Shown one piece after another: positions 55,201-64,000 of a stretch of DNA of 64,000 nt; within the stretch, counting starts at the first letter, position 1; each line of letters opens with the position of its first letter. The position numbers and the translations under genes were made by a program. A model generated the notes under the pieces. The model saw nothing but the letters and a program-made list of their open reading frames with translations. It was not told the origin of the DNA and searched no databases. The DNA is from Tethya wilhelma (lineage: Eukaryota > Porifera > Demospongiae > Tethyida > Tethyidae): NCBI GenBank assembly GCA_964030475.1, contig CAXIPT010000008.1, positions 3,534,568-3,598,567 of the forward strand. The letters run 5' to 3'.

Positions 55201-58200
55201 GCGTATTTGTAAAATGCTTGTGCCATGGAGAATTGAAGCCTTGAAACCATGATATGTGACCGGCATTTTGAGGGTGCGATGAGAATAATAAATAATGACA
55301 ATGAGCCTCCCGCCCTCATGCTATTTCAAGAATCACTGATGAGAAACTAATGATCAACAAATATTGACCTAATTGTAAAAGAGGAGCTATTGTGAATGCA
55401 ATGATGACAATTATAATTAGCATAATGTAGAGATCTAGAGTCATAGAGTGCACATGCATGTCAAAGATGTCCTGAACCAGATGGTAATTAATATCACAGT
55501 AACATCTAGCAGTTCAGACAAAGTCACCACACAAAATGAGAGGAGAGAGAGTATTGTTAATTGATGTGCTTCTCACCATACAAAAAAAACAACAGTATGC
55601 TTAGAAGTCAGGCAACAAAATGCAGTATAGAGGTGTGACAGTTGCATAGTAGAGCCCAGATCTCAGTGTGTTTTGGTGTGGGATATGCGCATGCTCACAA
55701 CTCAACCGAATACACGAATATACCTAGGATACGCGTGAGCAGTTTGACGAGTTTACGGGCGTGAAACAATAGCAGGCGCAGAGTTTACTATTATCGGGGC
55801 CTATTTTAGAGCGCGTTAACATTCATTTAGCACGGGTAAACTTTATTTTAGCGCGAGTAAACTTTCATTTAGCGCGTGTAAACTTTTCATTCAGCGCGGG
55901 TAAACTTTATTTTAGCACGCGTAAACTTTCATTTAGCACGGGTAAACTTTATTTTTATGCTAAAGAAATTTAGCGTAATTTTGAAACAAATGGTTTGCCA
56001 TTAGTTTGCTGCATAAAACTCGATGTCCTTAACACACTCCAATGACGACATCCATGGGCAAAAAATCCTTCAGTGCAAAATCATTCATTTATACGTGGAG
56101 CATATGGCAATGCAATTGTTTGCCCACAAGAGGTGTGGTTAAAGTCTGAAGCGCTAATTGGCTAATAGTTTTGTGGAATCCCTCTATAGTATTGTGTATA
56201 TGTATGACTTAGTGTCATGTGTATGCACATTAATTTATGTGCCAATTTAAAATTCGAAGTACAGTATATACCACTAAAGACACTCTTATTTTGTACTAGC
56301 CTTTTACCCAGCTCTCCCCTTACTGCAACCTATGATCCCACCATTCACGCACATGGCTCTACAGGTAGTCTGGCAACTTGAGCCAGGCTAAGATAATTGA
56401 GGGTGGGCACTGGCATAATACTATGTCCAAGTAAACAGACTCCCCAATGCATGTGACATGAGATCCTATAGGCTTAATTTCCCCCTTTCTTTCCATACAT
56501 GAGTGAAAGGTTAAAAAGGAGAGCTTTGTACAGTGGCATGTCAAGGATTCGACTTGCAGGGGTGCTAATTATAATGTGTGTGCAAAACACACCAAAATTT
56601 TTAGCCAGCCAGCAAATTTGCTTATCGATCAGATGATTGAGGATCACGATGCTACCATGTTCTACTATTTTCTGTTTCTTCTCTTTCTTTTAGCCTTGAA
56701 AGACTTAGTGGTTTTAAAGACTTATCAGCTCAGAATTTACTTGTTTCAAACATTGGCTTACACTACTTTTGAGCCTGCAGAGGTACCTCGAGCACCCAGA
56801 GCACCCCAGCCCTTAAACACACCTCTGGTATATGAGGTTGTAGTAACTAATGTTTACATAATAATAAACTTTATTACATTACCTTGTGAAGTTGTAGTTC
56901 TTCTTGCAACTGAATGATAAATTGTTCCTGTTGTTCTGATGTCTTTTTGAGCTCTGTTTCTCTCTGTTGTTGTTCTTGAACCACACTACTGAGCCTTTCT
57001 TTACTTTCCTCTAGGCTAAGTTTCAGAGCAGTTACTTCATCTCTCAATGTAGCAGCATTATCCTGTAGTCACATGGATGGATGCATAAGGGTATACATGT
57101 TGTCATATGAAATGCATGCATACTATCCTCATTCCCAGGCTCTCCTCTTTGAACTTTCACTCACAGAAAGGAAGGGGAGAGCCTGGAATCTCACGTCACA
57201 CACGTTCATGAACCCAAGTCAACCACAATCTATGTGCTGATCTGGATTTTTCCCTTGAGTTCAGTAATTAATATCATTAAGTTGGTATGCTCAAGTGCAA
57301 GCATAGATATGGTACAAGTTACTTCACCACACCATGGGTAGTAATTAAACCACTTTGCTATGTGTACTGTAAACTATTTCATGCATATGCTAGCTATAGT
57401 CCTGGCTCCTTCTCTACTACTATGCTAACACTTTGGCTGCATCTTCAACAAAATAGCAAAATTTATCACTAGTAAAATACATAGAGCTAAAATCCGCGAA
57501 AAAATGTACCTGCAAATAATTGTAACATTAAAGGTATCTAAATGCTGCTAGCTTTGCAGCTAGTAGTGTACTAGACTAGTAGTGCACTATTTAGAGTGAG
57601 ATACAGTTCAATCGACTAGTTATGCAAAGCATGCAAGATGCAGGGACGTTCTCATATATATATATATATATACACAACATACTTGGAAAAAGTGTCTTGC
57701 CATTTTTGTATGGTGACTCTCTTATAGTCTAAGAACTTAGTTTGTTTCAGTATTGCTAAAGTTCTGAGTAGAACTGAAAGTATGGCGACCTTAGATACAA
57801 AATGCACGAGCAGTCTTGATATGATATGCCTAGATATGATACGTATGCAATTAACTGTGTCATTCATAATTATAGTACTGTGTTTGTTATACCTTATGAT
57901 GCTGTACTTCTTCCTGCATTTGAACAATAGTTTGTTCCTGTTGCTCTGAAGTCTTTTTGAACTCTGTTTCTCTCTGTTGTTGTTCTTGAACCACACTACT
58001 GAGCCTTTCCTTACTTTCCTCTAGGCTAAGTTTCAGAGCAGTTACTTCATCTCTCAATATATCAGCATTATCCTATAGTCAGATAGATGGATATAAGGGT
58101 GATTGTCTATATATACTTATACACTGCATGCACAATAATGTGAAGTGCATGTATATACTTATACATGCACTATATAATATTATATGCACAATGATGCAAT

Positions 58201-61197
58201 GTGACAATTTGCAACTTGATTTATAATACCTTATGAAGTTGTACTTCTTCTTTCAACTGAACAACAGCTTCTAAAGATTTCTTGAACTCATTTTCATTTC
58301 TTTGCTGCTCTTGCATAAGAATATAATGGAGCCGTTTATTACTTTCTTCCAAGGTAAGTTTCAGAGCATCCATGGCAACAGTTGCATCATCCTATAAATT
58401 GTAATTATGTCATGTTTATATACATGAGGTACATTGTCCAAATACAGCAATCTGATTGGCTAAATGGCTACAACTACAAGTGGATGAAGAAATAGTTGCA
58501 CCACAAAAATAGATAATGCTCACCCTCAATTATGTAGTACTACAATATTACATAATGACATACCTTGTGAGGTACTGGTGTACATACATGAGCAGTGACC
58601 TTTGTTTCTTTCTGTTTCTGATCTTCAATACTACTGCTGAGCTGTGCATTACTTTTATTGCTTCTTTCTGAGATATCTTTTAGAGAAGATGCTTCATGCC
58701 CCGATGCTAGAGTAGCATAACTTTTTGACCTTATCATTTCTTTGACATGACATTGTGCAGGTTGATCAATTAGTCTTTCTGTCTGCTGCTTGGTTTCAAA
58801 CCCTTCACCATTATTTCCCATGCTAGGACTAGGTTGAGGCAATTCACCAAGAGTATTGTAACTCTTGACTGGTTCAGCTTCTACTACGGAAACACTTGCT
58901 TCTAAGCTCTCTTCAACTGTGGATTGATCGACCTTACCCATCTGTTTGGGTTCTACCTTGTCTGCTGCGATAATCGGTGAAGATTTCACTTTTGATGAAA
59001 GTTCAGCTCTTAATTCTTCTCTTCCCTGTTGGCTTTTGCCATCCACCTCATTCAGCTTTAGTTCTGAACCACTACAACTTGTCTTGAGGGGAACAATTAC
59101 TGGCTGAGGCATTGTAGAAATATTTTGAGTGCTTGTGGCTTGTGAAGAATTTAGAGGACTAGGTTGAATGTTGAACTGATGATCCTGAGTTATTTTTTTT
59201 CTTTGGGGATCCGAAACTGTTTGAAAGTTGCTTCTTTGAGGTCTGGTCGGCTCAGGTGATGTCAGGGTCAATGGTTTTGTATCCTCTTTCTTGACTACTA
59301 CCTCTTCCTTTGGATTTGTTGTCTCTCCATCCTTGGCAGTATTCTGTGGTGTGGAAACTAGATCAGCAGTTGCCATGGCTACCAATTTATTATTGGATCT
59401 TTCAAGTGTACTGCACTGACTAGCCTTCTCATCAAAATTACTGTTACTTTCAGTTACAATTGTTTTCAATTGTGTTTGTTCTCCAATTTGTTTTGGTGTT
59501 ATGGTGGCCAAGTTTGCTGTTTGGGTGTGTATGGGTATATTAAATCTAGGCCTGTCATTGCGGCTATTTCTGCGAGTATTCAGTCTAGATCTCATCACTA
59601 CTGTATCCTTTTGAGAGCAGGATGGCATGGGCAACTTTTTCGAATCTAAAGCTGCTCCGCTTGGATGTGGCTTTGGTTTTCCCACCTCTTCAATTGCAGC
59701 CTTGTGCCTTGCTGCAAGTCTAGCGACTGCTCCAAATCTAGCTCGTGGAATTGGACCTTGGTGGACAGATTCAGCTTCAACTTCTTTGTGGCTTTCAGTT
59801 TGTTCTTTCTCTGTTTTTTCAAGGTTACTTTGATAATGGGGCTCTTCTCGTACAGCTAGTTCTTGTTGCTCTGAAGATTTCTTGAGCTCCGTTTCTTTCT
59901 GTTGCTGTTCTTGAGCTACTTCATGCCTCAATACCAGAGGATCATCTTTTTTTGGTTTTAGCATTTTGACATGAGTTGGGTGACATTGTGTGGCATGTTG
60001 ATCATTTAGTCCTTCAGTCTGGTGCCTGGTTTCAAACCGTTTGCCACCATATTCCACCGTAGGACTAGGTTGAGGCACTTTAGTAGTGGTATTGTAGCTG
60101 TTGACTGGTTCACCTTCACTTCTACTCTGGTTTACCTTATTCATATGTTTGGGTTGTACCTCTTCTGCAGATTTTAATTTTGATATAAGTTCATCTCTAA
60201 GCTCCTCTCTTCTCCGTTGGCTTTTGTCATCTGTCTTATTCACCTTTTGTTCTGAATCACTACTACTTGTCTTGATGGGAATTGCAGCTGTGGAAAACTT
60301 GTCTGCGCGAGCCTCAACATTTGTGGTGACATTGGCATTTGTAGGTCCACCACTACTAGCAGGCTGAAGTGTTGCAGGAATATTTTGAGTGCTGGTTTGT
60401 GTAGAACCTTGAGAGTTGGCCAGTTGACGGTTGAATGTTATTTTCACAAAATTTGTAATTGTCTGAAAGATATTTTTGCTTCCTTGAGGTTTGGTTGGCT
60501 CAGGTAATCCCACCAGTGTTGATGATTTTTCCTCCTCTTCATTGCATAATGCCTCTTCCTTTAAATTCGCTGTTTCCCCATCCTTAGCAGTATTCGGCAC
60601 AGCATGTGTTGAAACTAGATCAACAGTTATTGCAGGTACCAATTCGTAATTAGATCTTCCAAGCATACTGGACTGACTAGCCTGTCCAATGAAATCAGTT
60701 CCACCATTACTTTCAGCTACAGATGCTTCAAGTTGTGTTTGTTCTACATTTTGTTCCTCTCTTGTGGTCACGTATGTTTCGGGTTTACTATATCTATGAC
60801 TGGCATTGCTTTGAGTAGGTCTCAATACTACTGTGTCCTTTTGAAAAGAGGGTGGTATGGTCAACTTTTTCGAATCACGCCGGTCCAAGATTCTTGGTTT
60901 GGGTTTGGGTTTGGGTTTGGGTTTTCCCAGAGCCACCTCTTCAATGGGCATTGCTGCAAGCTTAGTTGTTGCTCCAGACCTAGTTAGTGGAGTTAAACCT
61001 TGGAAGTCAGGTTTATCAGATTTAGCATTGTAGTTTTCTGTTTGTTCCTGTTGAGGAAAATGTTTTCCAGAATCCCTAGGACGGTGACCCACTTGCAGGG
61101 ATAGAGTCTGTGCACATGTAGCAGGTACAGCTACATCATTGGGAGAGAATCGAGATCCAATACTAGTAGATCTTTGTCTGCCCGACGGTGCTGCCAT
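52240..61197 (-). CDS. Large coiled-coil TKL-like protein kinase, paralogue A (1510 aa)
   Basis: Exons: 58564-61197 (878 codons), 58230-58391, 57893-58072, 56883-57062, 53757-53936, 53311-53556 and 52240-53190. All introns are phase 0 and the total is 4533 nt. Exon 1 encodes a long disordered Ser/Thr/Lys/Gln-rich region with an internal duplication (SRSGATTKLAAMP and ARFGAVARLAARH contexts) and a KPKPKPKPKP run. Exons 2-6 encode a coiled coil; three are 180-nt modules with ALKLSLEESKERLSSVVQEQ. The kinase domain is residues 1195-1510. It has the Gly loop GSGCYGTVY, catalytic Lys in CIAKRV (about 1236), HRDLTAGNILL with Asp about 1345, ADLG in place of DFG, and MPPEAL in place of APE. All catalytic residues are present, so it is probably active. 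The HRDLTA.N and DLG pattern fits TKL kinases of sponges. The start at 61197 is the first Met of the frame. Confidence 0.85.
53937..56188. mobile_element. 2.25-kb foldback element in a kinase intron
   Basis: Ends CTATAGAGGTATTCC (from 53937) and GGAATCCCTCTATAG (to about 56190) are inverted. The outer arms pair over roughly 400 bp and include 20-25-bp subrepeats of TTTACCCGCGCTAAAT in opposite orientation at 54080-54190 and 55800-55950. A second, inner pair (54355-54540 and 54775-54965) contains short frames beginning MASSSNEA on both arms. No full transposase frame. Confidence 0.8.
57127..57190. repeat. Short palindromic foldback element (AGCCTCGT family)
   Basis: CTCATTCCCAGGCTCTCC pairs with GGAGAGCCTGGAAT; about 64 bp in a kinase-gene intron. 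Confidence 0.65.
57654..57671. repeat. (AT)n microsatellite
   Basis: Short TATATA tract in the intron between the second and third 180-nt coiled-coil exons. Confidence 0.8.
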
Positions 61198-61472
61198 ATC
61201 ATTTCAGGGTGAAATCATTATACGCTCGTGAAGCGTATTATCATAGATATTTAATAGAGACTACTTACCATCAATTAATATAAATCGCATGTGCGCATGC
61301 GCGTAGACATGCATTTCCTGCTTGCGATTTCTACTAAACTAAAATACAGGAAGAGATGGCAAAAAATTAATTTCAGGGAAAATTATAAACAGCAAAACAG
61401 ATATATAGAATTTCTACCTGAGTTACATACCTCTACCATGCAATCTTATTTGGTACATACAACACATGTGAG

Positions 61473-61607
61473 CTCTTTCTGGGAAGTGATACTCCAAAAT
61501 CTAGCCGAGGCACTAGTCCTGCTGTAACAGAAGACCCAGACCCAAAGCTGATGAAGATTCTGGAGAGACGCAAGAGCTTTCTTGAAGACGATGCTGACCA
61601 AGCCTAG
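61473..61607 (+). pseudogene. Orphan terminal exon
   Basis: 135 bp preceded by AG and ending TAG, reading LFLGSDTPKSSRGTSPAVTE then DPDPKLMKILERRKSFLEDD. The amino-acid composition and the conserved-looking charged helix argue that this was once coding. Nothing upstream on this strand can supply the rest, because the kinase gene on the other strand begins 275 bp away. It is probably a duplicated or stranded last exon of an unidentified gene. Confidence 0.4.
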
Positions 61608-61752
61608 TCATTTGAACATCAAGTCTACACAGCATAGATGAGTTTAGCTGTTTATTAGCTGCTGGGGGGGGGGAGAAACTATAACCTTTCTCTCTGGGGG
61701 ATAGCTAGAGAGCAAGAGGACAATTGTTCTTTAAGCAATAATAGACTATTGT

Positions 61753-62484
61753 TCAATTGAATGGCTTGCACAATATATTCTTAATTTTTTTCCTTTCTTC
61801 TCTTGTCACTTTCTCTGAACAAGTCCAATTCTCTGGACAGTGTAGTTTAGCTGGAATCATCATTACCCTATTTCTTGTCGAAGCATCGCAAACTGCACAG
61901 GGAACATTGTGGTCATGGACACTGGAGAGAGGACTGTTACTTGTTTCATATTCTGTTCCATGTATTGGGCTGTTTCCCTGCACTCCTGGTTGATAACGGC
62001 TGTATTCAGGATCAGTTGGCATACAAAGATAGTTCGCTCCTCCACCATGATCATGAAACCAGCTTCCTCCAGTTCGTCCAGCATAGACCAGCTCTGTTCC
62101 AGTGACTGTAGGACGAATGGTTCTTCCCCATCGTGTGTAGACAACACCACTTGTCCTTTGTGCTTGAGGACCAGGGAGTCCTCTTGGTCCAGGGGGGCCT
62201 TGTTCACCATCTTCTCCTGGGGGTCCTCTCAATCCTGGTACTCCATCACGGCCATCACGACCATCATGACCATCCCTACCATTTTGACCATCACAACCAT
62301 CTCTGCCAGTTGTACACTGCATGATCGATTCAAAACTGTTGTTGTTTTTTTCCAGCTGTGCCATGCCTATAGAAAATCATACAGTAGTGAGTAATCAGAC
62401 AAACTGACTGCAACTTAATTTGCTCTAACCTTTCATCAGTAGAAGTGCAAGCACAATGAGTTCAATAGCAAGTTTCCCCTCCAT
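61753..62484 (-). CDS. Spongin-type short-chain collagen (222 aa)
   Basis: Exons 62430-62484 and 61753-62366, joined in phase to give 669 nt. The first exon encodes a signal peptide (MEGKLAIELIVLALLLMKG). A short N-terminal helix leads to about 17 Gly-X-Y triplets (GRDGCDGQNGRDGHDGRDGR, then PGEDGEQGPPGPRGLPGP). The C-terminal domain has GVVYTRWGRTIRPTVTGTEL, AGRTGGSWFHDHGGGANYLC and a set of conserved Cys, as in the short-chain collagens and spongins described from freshwater and marine sponges. The protein is probably secreted and part of the extracellular skeleton matrix. The triple helix is short compared with typical family members. It is transcribed away from the kinase genes' shared direction only in the sense of spacing; it lies on the same strand, about 550 bp upstream of kinase paralogue A's start. 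Confidence 0.88.
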
Positions 62485-63062
62485 GTTTCATTGATCCCTC
62501 TTCTACTCCCCAAATCAGATATCAGTAGCTAAAAACTAGTAAAATTCTATTATTTGTTCTCTTTTATAGTCAAGCTGCAGCCAAATGATTCATTATTATG
62601 ATAGATTGGGTTGGCAAACTTGCATTGGAATTACCCAATTTGCATAACTGAGCAATCCCAATCAATCAGACCAGGTAGTGGACTCTAGATTTTTTGATTA
62701 GTGGTGAATGAAAGTTGTCACATAACCACTATTTTTATATATTGGTCAACTTCCTATCAAAACGTCTAGGATCCTCTCCACATTTGCACCTGTTCAGAAG
62801 ATTGATTGGGATCAAACAGGTGCAAATGTAATTGGGCAGTTTTTGTAAACAACCTATAAAGTTAAAATTACATTTTCTGTACACATATCCACCTATCTAC
62901 ATTGCTGCCTAGATCATTATGATGATGCTATAACAATCAAATGTATAAAATAATATTACAGTGGAAACAGGTGACATACACAATACTACAAGGAGTGACA
63001 CATGTTTACTACAGTTGTACTTTATGTTTGCATAAGTGAGTCGGGTTGCAGTCCTCTCAATG
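62485..63062. other. Upstream region of the collagen gene
   Basis: About 580 bp. It contains an inverted pair, TTTGCACCTGTT near 62785 and AACAGGTGCAAATG near 62815, flanking a roughly 20-bp loop. The collagen promoter should lie close to 62490-62600, where CTTTTATAG at about 62560 could serve as a weak TATA. No coding exon. Confidence 0.5.
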
Positions 63063-63365
63063 CTAGTCCTCAACACTCTGGATCTGATCACTGGAAGCTC
63101 CACCTCCAGTAGCAGCACACTGAGCATCAGACACTGCAACAACAGTGAATGATACATATTGAAGACCAGATGTCATTTCCCCCCCCTCCCCACCACACAC
63201 ACACCACCAACCTTCAGTGTAGGCTGAGTCGGCCATGACCAGATGGATGAGAGTGGGACAGTACTGTGTGTTCTTCTCTCCAATGATGGCTGTCAACTCA
63301 TCAGTGGGGAATTGACCATTGTTGCCAGATCCTTCACTGCTCTCTTCATCAGTGTCATAAAATGT
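63063..63365 (-). pseudogene. NEK1-like 3' end, last two exons
   Basis: Exons 63212-63365 and 63063-63133. The first reads TFYDTDEESSEGSGNNGQFP, then IIGEKNTQYCPTLIHLVMAD. The second ends DQIQSVED and TAG. The first exon is a near copy of 50872-50975 but the acceptor CAG of that copy is TGG here, so splicing into it would fail. No upstream NEK exon is present on this strand before the kinase copy at 63624. Confidence 0.6.
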
Positions 63366-63623
63366 CCAAAAATTAAACACACAAGATGCAAAAGTCACAG
63401 CATTAGGTCATAGCAAAGTCCCACTGAACAAAGTTAAGTACACTGGCAATACACACATCGCTGTTACTCAATGTGTTTGTTTGTTGTGACAATACAGACT
63501 CTGAAATGATGCATACAAGCTAATTTAATTAATGCCAATACACCATGCATACAAAACAACTTCAAATTTAGTAGCAATCATTAACTTGTACATAATTCTA
63601 GTAATCTAGATGCTACATAGAAG
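63366..63623. repeat. 3' flank of kinase paralogue C, duplicated
   Basis: From about 63490 to 63623 the sequence is almost identical to 52105-52239, the 3' flank of paralogue A. The duplication therefore extends past the coding region. Confidence 0.85.
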
Positions 63624-64000
63624 TTACAGTGTAATCATACCCAGTTTGCACAGCTGGGTCAATACTGCACTAATGTCTTGGAGTTTGCGAGGAAACTTTG
63701 CACTGAGTTCTTTCATCATTGCATTTAGTTCCACGGTGCTTGGTCTTGTCTTGCTGTCATCTTGAAGGCACTGGTGAATGAGAGGATAGAGATAGTGCTG
63801 CTCTCCGATCATGGAAATCCATTGCCTACGTTTATATAGCTCAGCTTCTCCTTTGGCTACAATAGTGTCAGGTACATTTTGCCAGGAGAAGTTTGGAAAT
63901 TGTTGTAAAGCGACAAATAAAGCTAGTACTCCGAACGAAAAGACGTCCAACTTGAGATTATATTCTGGTTTGTCTTGAAGAGCCTCTGGAGGCATGTAGC
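63624..64000 (-). CDS. Coiled-coil kinase, paralogue C, 3' end (partial)
   Basis: C-terminal part of a kinase domain nearly identical to paralogue A (52240-53190), from MPPEALQDKPEYNLKLDVFS to CKLGMITL and stop. No frameshift is visible. The catalytic residues lie outside the window. It has the same orientation as paralogues A and B, so the three form a tandem family. Confidence 0.85.
   Translation of the reverse strand, partial: YMPPEALQDKPEYNLKLDVFSFGVLALFVALQQFPNFSWQNVPDTIVAKGEAELYKRRQWISMIGEQHYLYPLIHQCLQDDSKTRPSTVELNAMMKELSAKFPRKLQDISAVLTQLCKLGMITL

Noticed and set aside
56576..56917. 113-aa frame with a hydrophobic stretch on the plus strand
   Set aside because: Its 3' end overlaps a well-supported coiled-coil exon on the other strand, and it has no family features.
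60898..60925. TTTGGG repeats resembling an interstitial telomere
   Set aside because: The unit is GGTTTG and not TTAGGG. It lies in the kinase coding exon, where it encodes KPKPKP.

Overview
The window looks like nuclear DNA of a demosponge, most likely Amphimedon queenslandica or a close relative. Genes have many short AT-rich introns, CA/TG microsatellites are abundant, and there is a spongin-type short-chain collagen, a NACHT-LRR receptor, several CARD/Death-type proteins and sponge-style multi-pass membrane and TKL-like kinase genes. Four single 'n' bases (25048, 35833, 40770, 50976) probably mark contig joins, and some broken genes sit at them. All exon structures below were built by eye from splice sites and reading phase.

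Layout. 181-1485 (+) is the 3' half of an inorganic pyrophosphatase gene. 1920-6001 (-) is a 249-aa ankyrin-repeat gene whose first exon and promoter are tandemly duplicated (5108-7028). 7276-16611 (+) is a complete 15-exon LSD1/KDM1A histone demethylase (753 aa). Its introns hold an intronless multi-pass membrane protein gene (8491-10269, +) and an intronless CARD-CARD-TPR gene (14514-16166, -). 17121-21428 (-) is a 15-exon SLC18B1-like MFS transporter. 23646-24742 (+) is the 5' part of a secreted Cys-rich protein gene. 25050-28648 holds decayed and inverted pieces of a DNA transposon. 30340-30662 is a second copy of the KDM1A terminal exon. 31480-32253 (-) is a SAM methyltransferase.

The right half is rich in immune-type genes. 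There is a NACHT-LRR protein (32554-35070, -); a decayed copy (35293-40626, -), an intact copy (52240-61197, -) and a truncated copy (63624-64000, -) of a large coiled-coil kinase; and a divergent pair of CARD genes sharing a 330-bp promoter region. The rightward member of the pair (44578-49524) can be spliced in phase into CARD-CARD-TPR-ZU5-Death, a layout partly like PIDD. NEK1-like 3' fragments, an NLR fragment mosaic and a spongin short-chain collagen fill the rest.

How the genes may work together. KDM1A, pyrophosphatase and the transporter are housekeeping-type genes. The NLR, CARD, CARD-ZU5-Death and kinase genes could supply a sensor, adaptors and a kinase effector of one death-fold signalling pathway, but only their proximity and domain content support that. 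The region is also heavily reworked: recent tandem and segmental duplications, several foldback/MITE families within introns, and duplicated exons.
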